Positions 9,298 through 18,842 are shown, numbered from the stretch's first letter. The stretch is DNA of 64,000 nucleotides from Chloroflexus sp. Y-396-1 (GCF_000516515.1 NZ_KI911784.1:3820633-3884632), one strand, 5' to 3'. Numbers and translations: made by a program. The notes: generated by a model not told the origin, from the letters alone.

Positions 9298-9408
9298 GCG
9301 CATCGCAGTAGCGATCCTGCGCCTGCATCTTACAACGATGGCGCGTCCATCAGATCACCCCTCTCCCGCAGCGCGGGAGCGGGGCCGGGGGTGAGGGCGA
9401 CTGCGCTG

Positions 9409-10074
9409 CTATTGCATCGCAGTGATTGCCGCCTGACGGAAGGCATCTACCGCCGCATCAATGACTCGTTGCGGGTTCCCACCGGCTGAAGTCACAATTG
9501 CGCGTAGTGTCTCGCCGTTCCGTAGCCGAGCACGGATAGTCGCCTGATCAAGTCCGGTCTGATCGGCAGCGGCCTGGATCAACCATCCCAGGGTGCTCCG
9601 TTGTGATGCTTTTGCTGCCCGATCAGCTAATTGGGTTCCTAACGTTGTATCGTTAACCAGCGTCGTTGCTCGATCACGAATCGTTGTTAACAGTTGATCG
9701 GCTTCGGCCTGCGTCAATCGACCGTTACTCACTGCCTGATCAAGCCGTGTCTTCGCTGCATCCACCACGGCCTGCACCAGCGCCGCGCCACTGCTACCGT
9801 TAGCAGCAGCGATCTGGGCCAGACTCCGGCCATTTTGTAACTCGGTGCGAATGGTGATCGGATCAAGTCCGGTCAGCGAACTCAGCGTGCGGATCAGGTA
9901 ACCCACACTAACATTACCTAGACCTCGCCAGCCACCGCCGCGACCATATACCAACTCTACTGAAGCTGGATCGGTTGCTACGCCATGGGCGGCATGGGCC
10001 GTTAGTGGTGAAACCCAGAGGAGTGCAAATGCCAGCACTGCACCACTCAAAGCACGTAAGACCATTCGTTTCAT
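9409..10074 (-). CDS. Secreted protein with two helical repeats, function unknown
   Basis: The start at 10074 is chosen because CGGAGG precedes it and a clear signal peptide follows (KRMVLRALSGAVLAFALLW, cleavage near TAHAA). The mature protein of about 190 residues has two related repeats. Each opens with TGLD, then TIR, a short LxNGxxL motif and an Ala-rich helix. Repeat one starts near VGYLIRTLSSLTGLDP and repeat two near LGWLIQAAADQTGLDQ. GRLTQAEADQLLTTI resembles helical hairpins common in secreted actinobacterial and Chloroflexi proteins. No enzyme motif was recognised. It is divergent from the PspC gene. Confidence 0.7.
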   Translation of the reverse strand: MKRMVLRALSGAVLAFALLWVSPLTAHAAHGVATDPASVELVYGRGGGWRGLGNVSVGYLIRTLSSLTGLDPITIRTELQNGRSLAQIAAANGSSGAALVQAVVDAAKTRLDQAVSNGRLTQAEADQLLTTIRDRATTLVNDTTLGTQLADRAAKASQRSTLGWLIQAAADQTGLDQATIRARLRNGETLRAIVTSAGGNPQRVIDAAVDAFRQAAITAMQ

Positions 10075-10263
10075 ACTTGCACCTCCGTTGCAGTTATTTG
10101 CGGTTTCGTTGCACCTACTGGCGCTATCGTCACAATAGAGCAAGACTGTGAAGGAATTATGAAGTGATCATGAGAAGATCGTGGATCGTAGTGCAACAAA
10201 CATATCTCGCCAACGTCGTATAGGCAGGAAGTGAATACCGTCTACAAGACAAGGAGCAATGCT

Positions 10264-10527
10264 ATGACAACCAGCCGTCTTACTCGTAGCGCAACCGACA
10301 GCATGATCGGCGGTGTATGCGGTGGTCTCGCCCGTTACTTCGGTATCGACAGTACTATTGTTCGTCTCATTTTCGTGTTAGCCGTGCTGAGCGGACTTAG
10401 CCCCCTTATCTACGTTGTGCTCTGGATCATTATGCCGAAAGAGGAAGTGACGGTTCCGCCACCAGCACAAGACCCAACCGGTGAATGGCGCTACGATCCG
10501 TATACAGGCCAGAAACTACGCGATTAG
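10264..10527 (+). CDS. PspC-domain membrane protein
   Basis: An 87-residue protein with the phage-shock-protein C domain: RSATDSMIGGVCGGLARYFG, then a hydrophobic segment through LSPLIYVVLWIIMPKEE. Such proteins sit in the inner membrane and sense or relay envelope stress. The ATG at 10264 has AAGGAG six bases upstream; a GTG at 10231 in the same frame has no such site. After the membrane segment come about 25 polar residues ending with a DP-x-TG repeat. No pspA is visible nearby. Confidence 0.88.
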   Translation: MTTSRLTRSATDSMIGGVCGGLARYFGIDSTIVRLIFVLAVLSGLSPLIYVVLWIIMPKEEVTVPPPAQDPTGEWRYDPYTGQKLRD

Positions 10528-10560
10528 GTGAATGACCTTCTCCTCACCTTCCCCCTGGAC

Positions 10561-10589
10561 CCTTCCTCTCCCAAATGGGGAGAGGAAGG
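10561..10589. repeat. Palindromic repeat (CCTTCCTCTCCC hairpin)
   Basis: CCTTCCTCTCCC, a four-base AAAT loop, then GGGGAGAGGAAGG form a hairpin of about 11 pairs between pspC and the kinase-like gene. It is another copy of the dispersed element at 9050. It could end transcription of pspC, but no U-tract follows. Confidence 0.7.
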
Positions 10590-10635
10590 ATGAGCTTGAG
10601 GGAGTAGGAACAAGCCCTTTCCTCTCGTTAATATA

Positions 10636-11529
10636 GTGTCTGGTATGACGATGTTACCGGTAAGTGTGACAGACCTGATCATTACGCACCTGGGCAAACC
10701 TGTTGAGCGGGTTGAATACCTGCACAGCAGTTTCGGTGCGCAACTGGTTCGCCTTACCCTGGGTGGCGAGCGATTTGCGCTCAAGTGGGCCGGTGGTGGT
10801 TCGCCAGCCGCGATGCTGATGGCCGAAGCGCACGGTCTGCGAACACTGGCTGCAACCAATACCATCCGTGTGCCGGCGGTGATCTTGGCACTCGCGGCCA
10901 ACGAACAACAACCAGCTATTCTCCTCAGTGAATGGATCAATGGCGATGGTCACGCTGTGGATCAGGCCCGGTTGGGTGAGCAACTGGCTGCTCTCCACCG
11001 CTGCACTGCCGCTGCTTATGGATTGGAATGTGATAATTTTATTGGTGGTACGCCTCAGTACAACGGATGGAAAACCGATTGGATTGAGTTCTTTCGCGAA
11101 CGACGGCTCATTCCTCAGATCGAACTAGCAGCCCGCAATGGATTGCTACCAAGCCACCGTCGGCAAGCGCTCAACGACATTGTTGCTCGCCTCGACCACT
11201 GGCTCAGTGGTGTTGCGCGTGTCCCATCGCTCATCCACGGTGATCTATGGAGTGGGAACGTAATTGCCGGTACAGGCGGTATACCTGTGCTTATCGATCC
11301 GGCGGTTTCGTACAGTGATCGTGAGGCTGAACTGGCATTTACCGAACTTTTTGGCGGCTTTTCCACACGTTTCTATCAGGCCTATCAGACGGTATGGCCG
11401 CTCGAACCCGGTTACCGTGACCGTCGCGATCTTTATAATCTCTACCACCTGCTTAACCATCTAAATCTGTTTGGCGAAGGGTACGGGGCGCAGGTTGATG
11501 CCATTATCCGACGCTATGCCCGGCGATGA
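10636..11529 (+). CDS. Fructosamine/ketosamine-3-kinase family protein
   Basis: A 297-residue protein of the fructosamine kinase family, related to aminoglycoside phosphotransferases, which phosphorylate sugars attached to protein amines and so trigger deglycation. RFALKWAGG carries the ATP-binding Lys, LLSEWINGD the hinge, and LIHGDLWSGNVI the catalytic loop with Asp. LIDPAVSYSDREAELAFTEL holds the metal-binding Asp, and FYQAYQ follows, as in the family. The start is uncertain among GTG 10636, ATG 10645 and ATG 10651. It stands alone and converges on a gene read from the other strand. Confidence 0.9.
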   Translation: MSGMTMLPVSVTDLIITHLGKPVERVEYLHSSFGAQLVRLTLGGERFALKWAGGGSPAAMLMAEAHGLRTLAATNTIRVPAVILALAANEQQPAILLSEWINGDGHAVDQARLGEQLAALHRCTAAAYGLECDNFIGGTPQYNGWKTDWIEFFRERRLIPQIELAARNGLLPSHRRQALNDIVARLDHWLSGVARVPSLIHGDLWSGNVIAGTGGIPVLIDPAVSYSDREAELAFTELFGGFSTRFYQAYQTVWPLEPGYRDRRDLYNLYHLLNHLNLFGEGYGAQVDAIIRRYARR

Positions 11530-11555
11530 GTGATCTCTGTCATCTTTTCACCAGC

Positions 11556-11578
11556 AGGGCAGGAGTGTAACCTGCCCT
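11556..11578. terminator. Likely bidirectional terminator hairpin
   Basis: AGGGCAGG, a seven-base loop and CCTGCCCT form an eight-pair perfect stem between two convergent genes. No long U-tract follows on either strand, so the terminator call rests on position and symmetry. Confidence 0.5.
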
Positions 11579-11608
11579 ATTGATGCTGCCCGTGATGGCT
11601 ATTTGCCC

Positions 11609-12595
11609 TTATCGGCCAGGTAATAACGTATATTCAACAACTGCCCGGCGTTCACTGCGGTTGCCGTAGGCGCTGATCGTATAGCGCCCGACCGGGTCTT
11701 GTTCACTCAGATAGACTTCAGTGGTGAACGTTCCATCGGCATCGGCGGTAACATCTCTTAGCCATTCGGTGGCATAATCGGGTAACGTCGCCCACAACGT
11801 AATGACTTCACCAGCCAGAAAGCCGCTGCCGCTCAATCTGATAGCCTGGCGTTGTTGTCCACTTTCCGTTGCCACACTAAGCTGGGCTGTACCTCGTGGC
11901 TTGAGTGTATCGCCGACCAACACCTCAAAATCAACAATTCCATTTCCACCACTCTGTAAGCCACGCGCTGTCAGGGCGTAACGTCCTACCGGAATATTAT
12001 TGCTAAGCATCGCCAGGCTGATCCGTCCCTGGGCATCAGCCACCTGGGTACCGAGATCGGCAATAGCGTTGTTTGGGTAGCGTAGCCACAGAGCGATCCG
12101 TTCACCTGGCCGATAACCGCTACCGGTAAAGACAAATGTGTTGCCTTGCGTTTGGGCAGATTGATTGACTGTTAACAGTATCGCAGGCGATGCACCCGGC
12201 GCTGGGGCAATGTCTACCTCAAGACTGGCGTAAGCTTCTCGCCCGCTCTGCCAGCCTCGCGCCGTATAGACATAACGTCCGGTTGGGGTAAAGGTTGCCC
12301 CAAGGAAGTCAGGCAGGTATGGGTGATTGAACCGCCCCTGTTTGTCGGTTTGGATAACCGTGACGCCGTAGACCCGGTAGTCGGGATAAGTAATCCAGAT
12401 ACTCACTGTCTCCTCGGGAAGGAAACCGTTACCGCTCAGGGTAACCGTCGTATTTTGACGGGCGACGTCTGGTGAGACGGTCAGACTGGCGGTTTGAGCA
12501 CTGGCCGACCAGCTCCAGGTGAAAACAATGAGACCTAACGTTCCAACAAATAAGAGTGCGAACAGTGACAGGTACGAACGACTGATCATCGTCAT
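11609..12595 (-). CDS. Secreted protein with three Ig-like (filamin/IPT-like) repeats
   Basis: A 328-residue exported protein. The ATG at 12595 is preferred over 12607 because GGAG lies six bases before it. The N terminus is a signal peptide (SYLSLFALLFVGTLGLIVF, cleavage near SASAQ). Three repeats of about 95 residues follow, each starting with a beta strand such as LTVSPDVARQNTTVTLSG and containing SGxGFxPGExxxLW, then PxGRYxxxAxG. These are Ig-like folds common in surface or cell-wall proteins. No catalytic residues were recognised; a structural or adhesive role is an inference. Confidence 0.75.
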   Translation of the reverse strand: MTMISRSYLSLFALLFVGTLGLIVFTWSWSASAQTASLTVSPDVARQNTTVTLSGNGFLPEETVSIWITYPDYRVYGVTVIQTDKQGRFNHPYLPDFLGATFTPTGRYVYTARGWQSGREAYASLEVDIAPAPGASPAILLTVNQSAQTQGNTFVFTGSGYRPGERIALWLRYPNNAIADLGTQVADAQGRISLAMLSNNIPVGRYALTARGLQSGGNGIVDFEVLVGDTLKPRGTAQLSVATESGQQRQAIRLSGSGFLAGEVITLWATLPDYATEWLRDVTADADGTFTTEVYLSEQDPVGRYTISAYGNRSERRAVVEYTLLPGR

Positions 12596-12712
12596 AAGCA
12601 GCTCCATGATCCGGTAAAGGAACCATCCTATGCTTACGAACGATGATCGTGATTGCCGTCACCGTTTGATCAGATTACAGAAATCTGACGGAAACCGGTA
12701 GGTTCGCTATGT

Positions 12713-13474
12713 TCAACGACGGAAGAACGTCGATGCTGATGCAGCGAATGCGACGAGCACAACGATCCATGCGATAGTTGCCAGTGGCATCATGGCAGCT
12801 TGCTTAAACGCGATGCCACTCGCTGCCCAGGCTACAACGAGCGGTAGGACTGCATCGCGCCAACGTCGGGCGAACCACCAGCTCAGGCCGGCAGCCAGGA
12901 TGAGTAACACGCTGGCGCTAATCATGCCAACGTTGCCGGTATCACGCCATCCCAGATCGTAGAGGAAGACGCTCGCATTAACGAGGGTTGCAACGCAAAT
13001 CCATCCTAAATAGAGGCTAAAGGTTGGTTGTACCAGCCATCGCTCGCCAAGCGTCGGTGTTCCAGGGCCGCGGAGTTTCAGATAAACCCCAACCAGACCG
13101 ATCAGTACAGTCAACATTGCCGGTAGCGAGAGTGGTGACAGATTGTAGTGCCAGAAAAACAGCCAGAAGATATTACCAAGACAACTGAGCAAGAACCATG
13201 GAGCTGCGGAACGCAAACGCAGGTTATTGACCTGTGCAGGAAGTGACTGATAGACGGCGTAGCCAACAAGCCCGACATAAATGAGGCCCCAAATTGAAAA
13301 AATATACCCAGGTGGCGTTATGAGCAGAGGGTATCGATCTGAAATGGCGCCCGTGGTTTGACCGTTGAGTGGCAGGGTATTGGCAGCAATGTTCACCGCG
13401 ATGGTCGCGAGTAATCCTAGAACGACGGCAACTGGTTGCCAGTGAAATTTTGGACGCGCAAGTGATCTCGCCAT
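12713..13474 (-). CDS. TspO/MBR-related membrane protein
   Basis: A 253-residue membrane protein with about seven hydrophobic segments. PPGYIFSIWGLIYVGLVGY, then the Trp-rich GERWLVQPTFSLYLGWIC, resemble the tryptophan-rich TspO/MBR family and longer relatives of it. TspO proteins bind porphyrins and lipids, and in photosynthetic bacteria they affect pigment synthesis; that role here is only a possibility. The start at 13474 has CGGAG upstream, while the longer open frame to 13591 lacks support. It is divergent from the M20 peptidase gene, with about 80 bases between starts. Confidence 0.7.
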   Translation of the reverse strand: MARSLARPKFHWQPVAVVLGLLATIAVNIAANTLPLNGQTTGAISDRYPLLITPPGYIFSIWGLIYVGLVGYAVYQSLPAQVNNLRLRSAAPWFLLSCLGNIFWLFFWHYNLSPLSLPAMLTVLIGLVGVYLKLRGPGTPTLGERWLVQPTFSLYLGWICVATLVNASVFLYDLGWRDTGNVGMISASVLLILAAGLSWWFARRWRDAVLPLVVAWAASGIAFKQAAMMPLATIAWIVVLVAFAASASTFFRR

Positions 13475-13555
13475 AATAATCTCCGTTATAATGAGGATAC
13501 CGAGGCGAAAGCTATGCGTCCGCCTGCTTTGCATTATAAAGGAGAGAGCATCATT

Positions 13556-14923
13556 ATGCCAGGCTGGAAAGACTACCTCACCGAGAATCAAGACCGCTTC
13601 CTTGCCGAATTGGTCGACTTCTTGCGTATCCCGAGTATCTCAGCCATTTCCGCGCACGCCGGTGATGTGCTGCGTGCCGCTGAGTGGGTTGCACATCGGC
13701 TAACTTCTGCTGGAATGGAGCACGTTGCCATCCTGCCTACCGGCGGACATCCAGTAGTATATGCTGATTGGTTGCATGCTCCTGGTAAGCCGATCGTTTT
13801 GATCTACGGCCACTTTGACGTGCAGCCGGTCGATCCGCTCGATTTATGGACGCACCCACCATTCGAGCCGCATATCGAGAATGATCGCATCTACGCCCGC
13901 GGCGCCAGTGACGATAAGGGTAATATGCTCATTCCGATACTGGCAGTTGAAGCCTTGTTGCGCAGCAGAGGCTCACTGCCGGTCAATGTCAAATTTTTCT
14001 TTGAAGGCCAGGAAGAGATTGGTAGTCCCCAGATTCCGGTGTTTCTCCAGCAGGAACGTGAGCGCTTTGCCTGTGACCTAGTATTGAGTGCTGATGGTGG
14101 TCAATGGAGTGAAGATCAGCCCCAGATTCTGGTCGGCTTGCGCGGTGGTTGCGGCGTACAGATCGATGTGTATGGGCCAAAGATGGACTTGCATTCGGGC
14201 ATGTACGGTGGTGTCGTGCAAAACCCGATCCATGCGCTGGTTCAGATTCTCGATTCGATGCGGTCGGATGATGGAATGATTACCATCCCCGGTTTTTACG
14301 ACCAAGTACGACCGCTATCACCAGCAGACCGAGAACGGATTGCTGCTATCCCTTTCGATGAAGAAAAACTGAAAGTCTCCTTAGGAGTCCCTGCTCTCTT
14401 TGGTGAAGCCGGTTTTACTCCGCGTGAACGCGAATGGGTGCGACCAACGCTTGAGGTGAACGGAATCTGGGGAGGTTTTCAACAAGAAGGGATCAAGACG
14501 GTCTTGCCGGCTGAAGCCCACGCCAAGATTACCTGCCGGCTCGTGCCCGACCAGGACCCACAGACCATTCTTGAGCTGTTACAAGCACATATCAAACGCC
14601 ATACACCGCCTGGAGTGAACGTGATAGTGACCCCGCTTGCATTTCAGGCCTATCCCTACCTGATTCCCGAAGACGATCCAGGGAATATAGCTGTGCGCGA
14701 GGTGTTGATCGAGTTGTATGGCCGTGAGCCGTACTACGTGCGCAGTGGTGGTTCGATCCCGGTATGTACCCTCTTCCAGCGTCAGCTTGGCGCCTACACC
14801 AGCAATTTTGCCTTTGCCCTTGATGACGAGCGTTTTCATGCGCCCGACGAATTCTTCCGTTTAAGTAGCTTCCGCAAAGGACAGACTGCGTACTGTATGT
14901 TACTCGAACGGTTAGGTCGCTAA
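13556..14923 (+). CDS. M20-family metallopeptidase (dipeptidase-like)
   Basis: A 455-residue zinc peptidase of the M20 family. The first metal motif is in YGHFDVQPVDP, with bridging Asp in ARGASDDKG. The catalytic Glu is in FEGQEEIGSP, the next ligand is in LSADGGQW, and a late His comes in FALDDERFHAPDE. This matches the group containing carnosinase-like and Xaa-His dipeptidase relatives. ATG 13556 follows AAAGGAGAGAG; an in-frame ATG at 13514 lacks a site. The dimerisation domain spans roughly residues 215-330. Substrate is not predictable. The DinB-like gene follows 18 bases later. Confidence 0.9.
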   Translation: MPGWKDYLTENQDRFLAELVDFLRIPSISAISAHAGDVLRAAEWVAHRLTSAGMEHVAILPTGGHPVVYADWLHAPGKPIVLIYGHFDVQPVDPLDLWTHPPFEPHIENDRIYARGASDDKGNMLIPILAVEALLRSRGSLPVNVKFFFEGQEEIGSPQIPVFLQQERERFACDLVLSADGGQWSEDQPQILVGLRGGCGVQIDVYGPKMDLHSGMYGGVVQNPIHALVQILDSMRSDDGMITIPGFYDQVRPLSPADRERIAAIPFDEEKLKVSLGVPALFGEAGFTPREREWVRPTLEVNGIWGGFQQEGIKTVLPAEAHAKITCRLVPDQDPQTILELLQAHIKRHTPPGVNVIVTPLAFQAYPYLIPEDDPGNIAVREVLIELYGREPYYVRSGGSIPVCTLFQRQLGAYTSNFAFALDDERFHAPDEFFRLSSFRKGQTAYCMLLERLGR

Positions 14924-14941
14924 GTTTATAAGGAGTCAGAT

Positions 14942-15535
14942 ATGCTTGATTACGCTGCCCTCTACCGGAAAGAGCAGACAGTTCAAGAGCTGGTTCGTGA
15001 TCTCACGGTGGCCGATCTGCACGCCGAGACCGATGAAATGTACGACACTATCGAACGGCTGATTGCCGATTGTTCTGATGCTGATGTGACGTTTCAACCT
15101 GTTGATCCAAACGCCCACGATCCATTTGCAACAGATCCCGCTGCCGTTAATCAAGCCTGGACGCTCGCTCACGTGATCGTGCATCTAACAGCCTCGTGTG
15201 AGGAGTCGGCTTTCCTGGCAGCCGAGATGGCGCGTGGCGTACCGTTCCACGGTCGTTCTCGGTACGAAGTGCCGTGGGAGACGGTGACCTCGGTAGAACA
15301 GGTACGACAACGGCTGGCCGAGAGCCGACGCATGTTGCATGCTTCGCTACAAATGTGGCCTGACCATCCGCATCTTGACTATACCGTCGAACCATGGCCA
15401 GGGGCTTCACCGGTTGATGCCCGTGGTCGTTATGTGCTCGGCCTAGCCCACGCCTATGACCATCTTAGTCAAATTGCTGAGATTGTACGACAGGCAAAGG
15501 CAGGGGATAAGGGAGAAAGGATTGGGAATCGGTGA
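14942..15535 (+). CDS. DinB/YfiT-like four-helix protein
   Basis: A 197-residue protein. Histidines at the positions expected for a DinB/YfiT-type metal site occur in [19 protein letters not shown] and [16 protein letters not shown]. Members bind a divalent metal, and some are thiol transferases (bacillithiol or mycothiol type). Spacing of 18 bases after the peptidase gene, with AAGGAGTC before the ATG, suggests one operon. Activity is unknown. Confidence 0.7.
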   Translation: MLDYAALYRKEQTVQELVRDLTVADLHAETDEMYDTIERLIADCSDADVTFQPVDPNAHDPFATDPAAVNQAWTLAHVIVHLTASCEESAFLAAEMARGVPFHGRSRYEVPWETVTSVEQVRQRLAESRRMLHASLQMWPDHPHLDYTVEPWPGASPVDARGRYVLGLAHAYDHLSQIAEIVRQAKAGDKGERIGNR

Positions 15536-15997
15536 GAAGGGCGCGGATGTCCATGTATCATTGGTTCAATGTGACGCGCCGGTATTCCTCGCATATGACC
15601 TGACGTAAGAACAGGGTGATCAATCCGGTGTCGGATGGTGGCGGTATCCCATCGCCGACAGGTGTGACCCTGCCGATGTTGATCGCATCGTCGCCGATAC
15701 CGTTGGTTCCAAATGGTTCCAATGCTATCGGCGGGATGGACGGGATTGCGGAATGGGACGGTCAGCGCGAAAACATTTTTTCGCTCCGACCGTTCATCGC
15801 CCCCGACCCCATCGGTTCCATCGGCCCCGGCGGCAACACTGGTGGAGGCGCGGTACTGCACGATCAATAATCCGAGGGCGGAGCACCGCTGTGTCACCAC
15901 GATAGGAGGGCGCTGCCCGTCCATCAGGTTCGATCGTTATCACTCACAGGTCAGGTTCATACCCCTGCCGACCGCTGTGCAAGATGGAACGGCCACC
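15536..15997. other. Intergenic region without a recognised gene
   Basis: These 462 bases lie between convergent genes. They contain many CCGAT and CGGTTCC words and a T-run at 15775, but no recognisable domain in any frame. An open frame of 84 codons at 15616 has a Pro/Gly-rich product without family features and no convincing start site. It may be decayed coding DNA; I cannot support a gene. Confidence 0.45.
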
Positions 15998-17620
15998 TCA
16001 TCCCAACAGAATCTGCGCAAAGACGATTTTCAGCACCGTTGCTGTCGGAAAGACCATCGCGTAGCCGATATTCGGTGCTTCGTTACCAACTTGTTCATTG
16101 GCGAAGGCCAGCACCGCCGGTTGGGTTTGTAATCCGGCCAGCATCCCGGTCAGTACGCTAAACGGTATCTTGAGAAGCTTATAGCCAATGAACAGGGTCA
16201 ACATAGCGACCGGTATCGTGATAAGTGCTCCGCCTAAAAACAGGAGTAAGCCATTGCCCTGGGTAAGGGTCGTGACGAAACTATAACCGGCACGAGTGCC
16301 GACACCGGCAAGGAACATGGTCATTCCAACCTGACGTAACGTGAGATTGGCGCTGTACGGCAGACTCCAGACGATTGGCCCGGTACGCCCGCGCCAGCCG
16401 AGGAAGAGGGCAACAACCAGGGGGCCACCGGCCAATCCCAGCGAAAAGCTCCCACCACCCGGTAGTGGGATTGGGATCAGACCTACCAGCATACCGAGTG
16501 CAGTCCCCAGCCCAAGCGAAACTACGTCGACCTCGGCTAATGATCGGTACGAGTCGCCGAAGAAGGCGCTGACGCGATCCATGTTGTCGCGTTGGGTAAC
16601 GATGCGTACCCGATCACCTAATTCGAGGACGGTATCCCCGTGGGGCAAAAGTTCAACATCGCCTCGTCGAATACGAGTAATTATTGCGCCCATGCTCGAC
16701 GGCAGGTTTAGATCACGTAACGGTACGCCAACAACAGCCGGATTTGAGACGAAGATGCGTCGAAAATCAAGCGTGTGGCGGTCAAGTGTCAATTCTGTAC
16801 TGGTCGGTTCGCCAAGATCGGCGATAACCCGCTCAACCATCGCTGGCGAGCCAACGATGTTGATCAGATCGCCAACGCTGAGCTGTGCAGTACCGGTGGC
16901 CAGTTCCACCTGACCATCATGCTGGAGACGGCTGAAGATCACGTTCCAACCTCGTGTGTTGACCAGTTCGGCGATGGTTTGACCCTGGACTGCGGGATTG
17001 GTGATCCGAATTGTGCGATTGACCAGGTGATCGCCGATGGTGCCAAATTCACGCAGGTGCTGTACTTCCTGCTGTAGATCAATCTGCCAGAGCCGACGGG
17101 TCAGGTAGATCGAGAGGATCATGCCTAATACGCCAACCGGGTAGGCAACCGAATAACCGACTACCGGTTCGGCACGCAGCGCCTCATCGGCGCCGCGACG
17201 ACTCAGTTGTTCGATTACGGCGGCCAGGGCTGGCGTGTTGGTCAAACTGCCGGCAAAGAGTCCGGCTGTTTGGGCACCGTTCAAGCCGAGCAGAATGCGT
17301 AAGAGTGCCGCAATACCGGCTGCAACCACAATCAACCCACCGATAAACAGATTGTTGCGCAACCCGCGTCGGCGGAATGACGAAACGAAGCCGGGACCAC
17401 TGCTCAGGCCGATGGTGTAGACGAAGATGACCAGGCCGAGCAGGTAGATGATGTCAGGCAGGCGTAATCGTTGATCGATAGCGCCAAAGGCCAACCCGAC
17501 GAAGAGCACAGCCGCCACACCGAGGCTGACACCGCCAATCTTGATCCGTCCGATGAGATAGCCAATTGCCGATACGGTAAACAGGAGCAAGAGCGGGTTA
17601 CTGGCAAGTATGTCAATCAT
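15998..17620 (-). CDS. AspT/YidE-family putative transporter with two RCK_C domains
   Basis: A 540-residue membrane protein of the aspartate:alanine exchanger family. The N-terminal hydrophobic half (about residues 1-180) contains YTIGLSSGPGFVSSFRRRG and AGLFAGSLTNTPALAAVIEQ. Two cytoplasmic RCK_C (TrkA-C) domains follow, at about residues 200-280 and 285-365. A second membrane half has SLGLAGGPLVVALFLG and GMLAGLQTQPAVLAFANEQ. The pseudo-twofold layout is that of YbjL/YidE and AspT. The transported ion or metabolite is unknown. It is divergent from the MIP18-type gene. Confidence 0.9.
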   Translation of the reverse strand: MIDILASNPLLLLFTVSAIGYLIGRIKIGGVSLGVAAVLFVGLAFGAIDQRLRLPDIIYLLGLVIFVYTIGLSSGPGFVSSFRRRGLRNNLFIGGLIVVAAGIAALLRILLGLNGAQTAGLFAGSLTNTPALAAVIEQLSRRGADEALRAEPVVGYSVAYPVGVLGMILSIYLTRRLWQIDLQQEVQHLREFGTIGDHLVNRTIRITNPAVQGQTIAELVNTRGWNVIFSRLQHDGQVELATGTAQLSVGDLINIVGSPAMVERVIADLGEPTSTELTLDRHTLDFRRIFVSNPAVVGVPLRDLNLPSSMGAIITRIRRGDVELLPHGDTVLELGDRVRIVTQRDNMDRVSAFFGDSYRSLAEVDVVSLGLGTALGMLVGLIPIPLPGGGSFSLGLAGGPLVVALFLGWRGRTGPIVWSLPYSANLTLRQVGMTMFLAGVGTRAGYSFVTTLTQGNGLLLFLGGALITIPVAMLTLFIGYKLLKIPFSVLTGMLAGLQTQPAVLAFANEQVGNEAPNIGYAMVFPTATVLKIVFAQILLG

Positions 17621-17710
17621 AATTGTTCTTCCTTACCAAGAAGTGTTAACGTTGTCCGCCGTGTATGGTATCATGCAGTTGATAACCAACGGTTAAGAAA
17701 GAGGGATCGT

Positions 17711-18028
17711 ATGATTACCGAAGATATGGTTCGGGCTGCACTGAAAAATGTGGTCGATCCGGAGATAGGCCTAGATGTCGTAAATCTTGGTCTGGTGTAC
17801 CGGATTGATATTCTCGATGACGGGAAGACCGTTGATATTGATATGACCTTGACGACGCCAGCCTGCCCGGCAGGGCCACAGATTCTCGAACAAGCCCGGC
17901 GGGAGGTGATGGCATTGAAAGAGGTTTATAAAGAACTTGAGAACGTCAAGATCAATCTGGTCTGGACGCCCTTCTGGAATCCGTCGATGATGTCGGAAGA
18001 GGCGCGTGAGGAACTGGGGTTCTTCTAA
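17711..18028 (+). CDS. MIP18/PaaD-like Fe-S assembly protein
   Basis: A 105-residue single-domain protein of the MIP18 (DUF59) family. VVDPEIGLDVVNLGLVYRI and LTTPACPAGPQILEQ, with its conserved Cys, are diagnostic. Related proteins (SufT, PaaD, eukaryotic CIA2) help deliver iron-sulfur clusters. The ATG at 17711 is chosen over far-upstream ATGs that would read through the divergent promoter; AAGAGGGA precedes it. No suf genes are adjacent. It may be co-transcribed with the hydroxylase gene 80 bases downstream. Confidence 0.88.
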   Translation: MITEDMVRAALKNVVDPEIGLDVVNLGLVYRIDILDDGKTVDIDMTLTTPACPAGPQILEQARREVMALKEVYKELENVKINLVWTPFWNPSMMSEEAREELGFF

Positions 18029-18110
18029 TGTGGTTAGCGGGCGGCGAGGGTTGGGCGACCTTCGCCGCCCGTTGTTGATAGCGCACCATACAATACAAGG
18101 GGGTATTGGT

Positions 18111-18842
18111 ATGACAACGATTGCTCCGCCCGCTATGCCTGCGTACACCGAAGAAGATCATCTGGTTTGGGCAACGCTCTGTGCGCGCCAGGTTCCCCGG
18201 CTTGAGCGGTACGCCTGCCGCCTCTTCCGCGAAGGATTTCGGAAGTTGAACCTTGATCTCCAGCGTCTCCCCGATCCGGTGCAAGTAAGCGAACGTCTGG
18301 CAGCAATGACCGGCTGGACGTTGTGCGATGCGCAAAATGAGTATCTCAACCCTACTGAATGGTTTGAGCACATCGCCGAACGACGCTTCCCGGTTACCAA
18401 CTACATCCGGCGCATGTACGAGCTTGATTTTACGCCGCTGCCCGATCTCTTTCACGAGTACATCGGTCATTTGGCGTTCTTCACCGATCAGCGCTTCGCC
18501 GATATTGCCCAGGCTTTTGGGCCGCTTTACTTTGCTGGTGACGAGCGCCAACGTCTGGAAATAGCCCGTCTCTGGTGGTATAGCATTGAATTTGGGCTGA
18601 TTCGGGAAGACGGTGAGTTACGAGCTTTTGGTGCCGGTCTTCTGTCATCAATTGGTGAACTCGATCATGCCTTTGCACCAGATACACCGCGTGTGCCATT
18701 TGATATTCGGCGGGTCGCGAATACGCCCGGAGCTGCCTATTCGATGCACGACACCTATTTCATTCTGGAAGACCTAGAGCACGTTGCTGCGATCCTACGT
18801 GATTATGCCGCCATGGAGGGCTTGCCAGCAGTACAGATTTGA
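18111..18842 (+). CDS. phhA: Aromatic amino acid hydroxylase (phenylalanine 4-monooxygenase)
   Basis: This non-heme iron, tetrahydropterin-dependent enzyme most likely converts phenylalanine to tyrosine. The 243-residue catalytic domain has no regulatory extension, as in other bacterial PhhA. The iron ligands are visible: two His in LFHEYIGHLAFF and the Glu in WYSIEFGLI. TGWTLCDAQNEYLNPTEWF and RRFPVTNYIRR match the pterin-binding part. The start at 18111 follows AAGGGGGT. A pterin carbinolamine dehydratase gene was not seen nearby. Confidence 0.93.
   Translation: MTTIAPPAMPAYTEEDHLVWATLCARQVPRLERYACRLFREGFRKLNLDLQRLPDPVQVSERLAAMTGWTLCDAQNEYLNPTEWFEHIAERRFPVTNYIRRMYELDFTPLPDLFHEYIGHLAFFTDQRFADIAQAFGPLYFAGDERQRLEIARLWWYSIEFGLIREDGELRAFGAGLLSSIGELDHAFAPDTPRVPFDIRRVANTPGAAYSMHDTYFILEDLEHVAAILRDYAAMEGLPAVQI

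Noticed and set aside
8726-9394. ORFs of 200 and 216 codons across the sirtuin end and the 133-bp repeat
   Set aside because: They are opposite or shifted frames of the sirtuin and the palindromic repeats, low in complexity and without family features.
15616-15870. 84-codon Pro/Gly-rich frame between convergent genes
   Set aside because: No ribosome-binding site, no family match and unusual composition; kept only as intergenic note.
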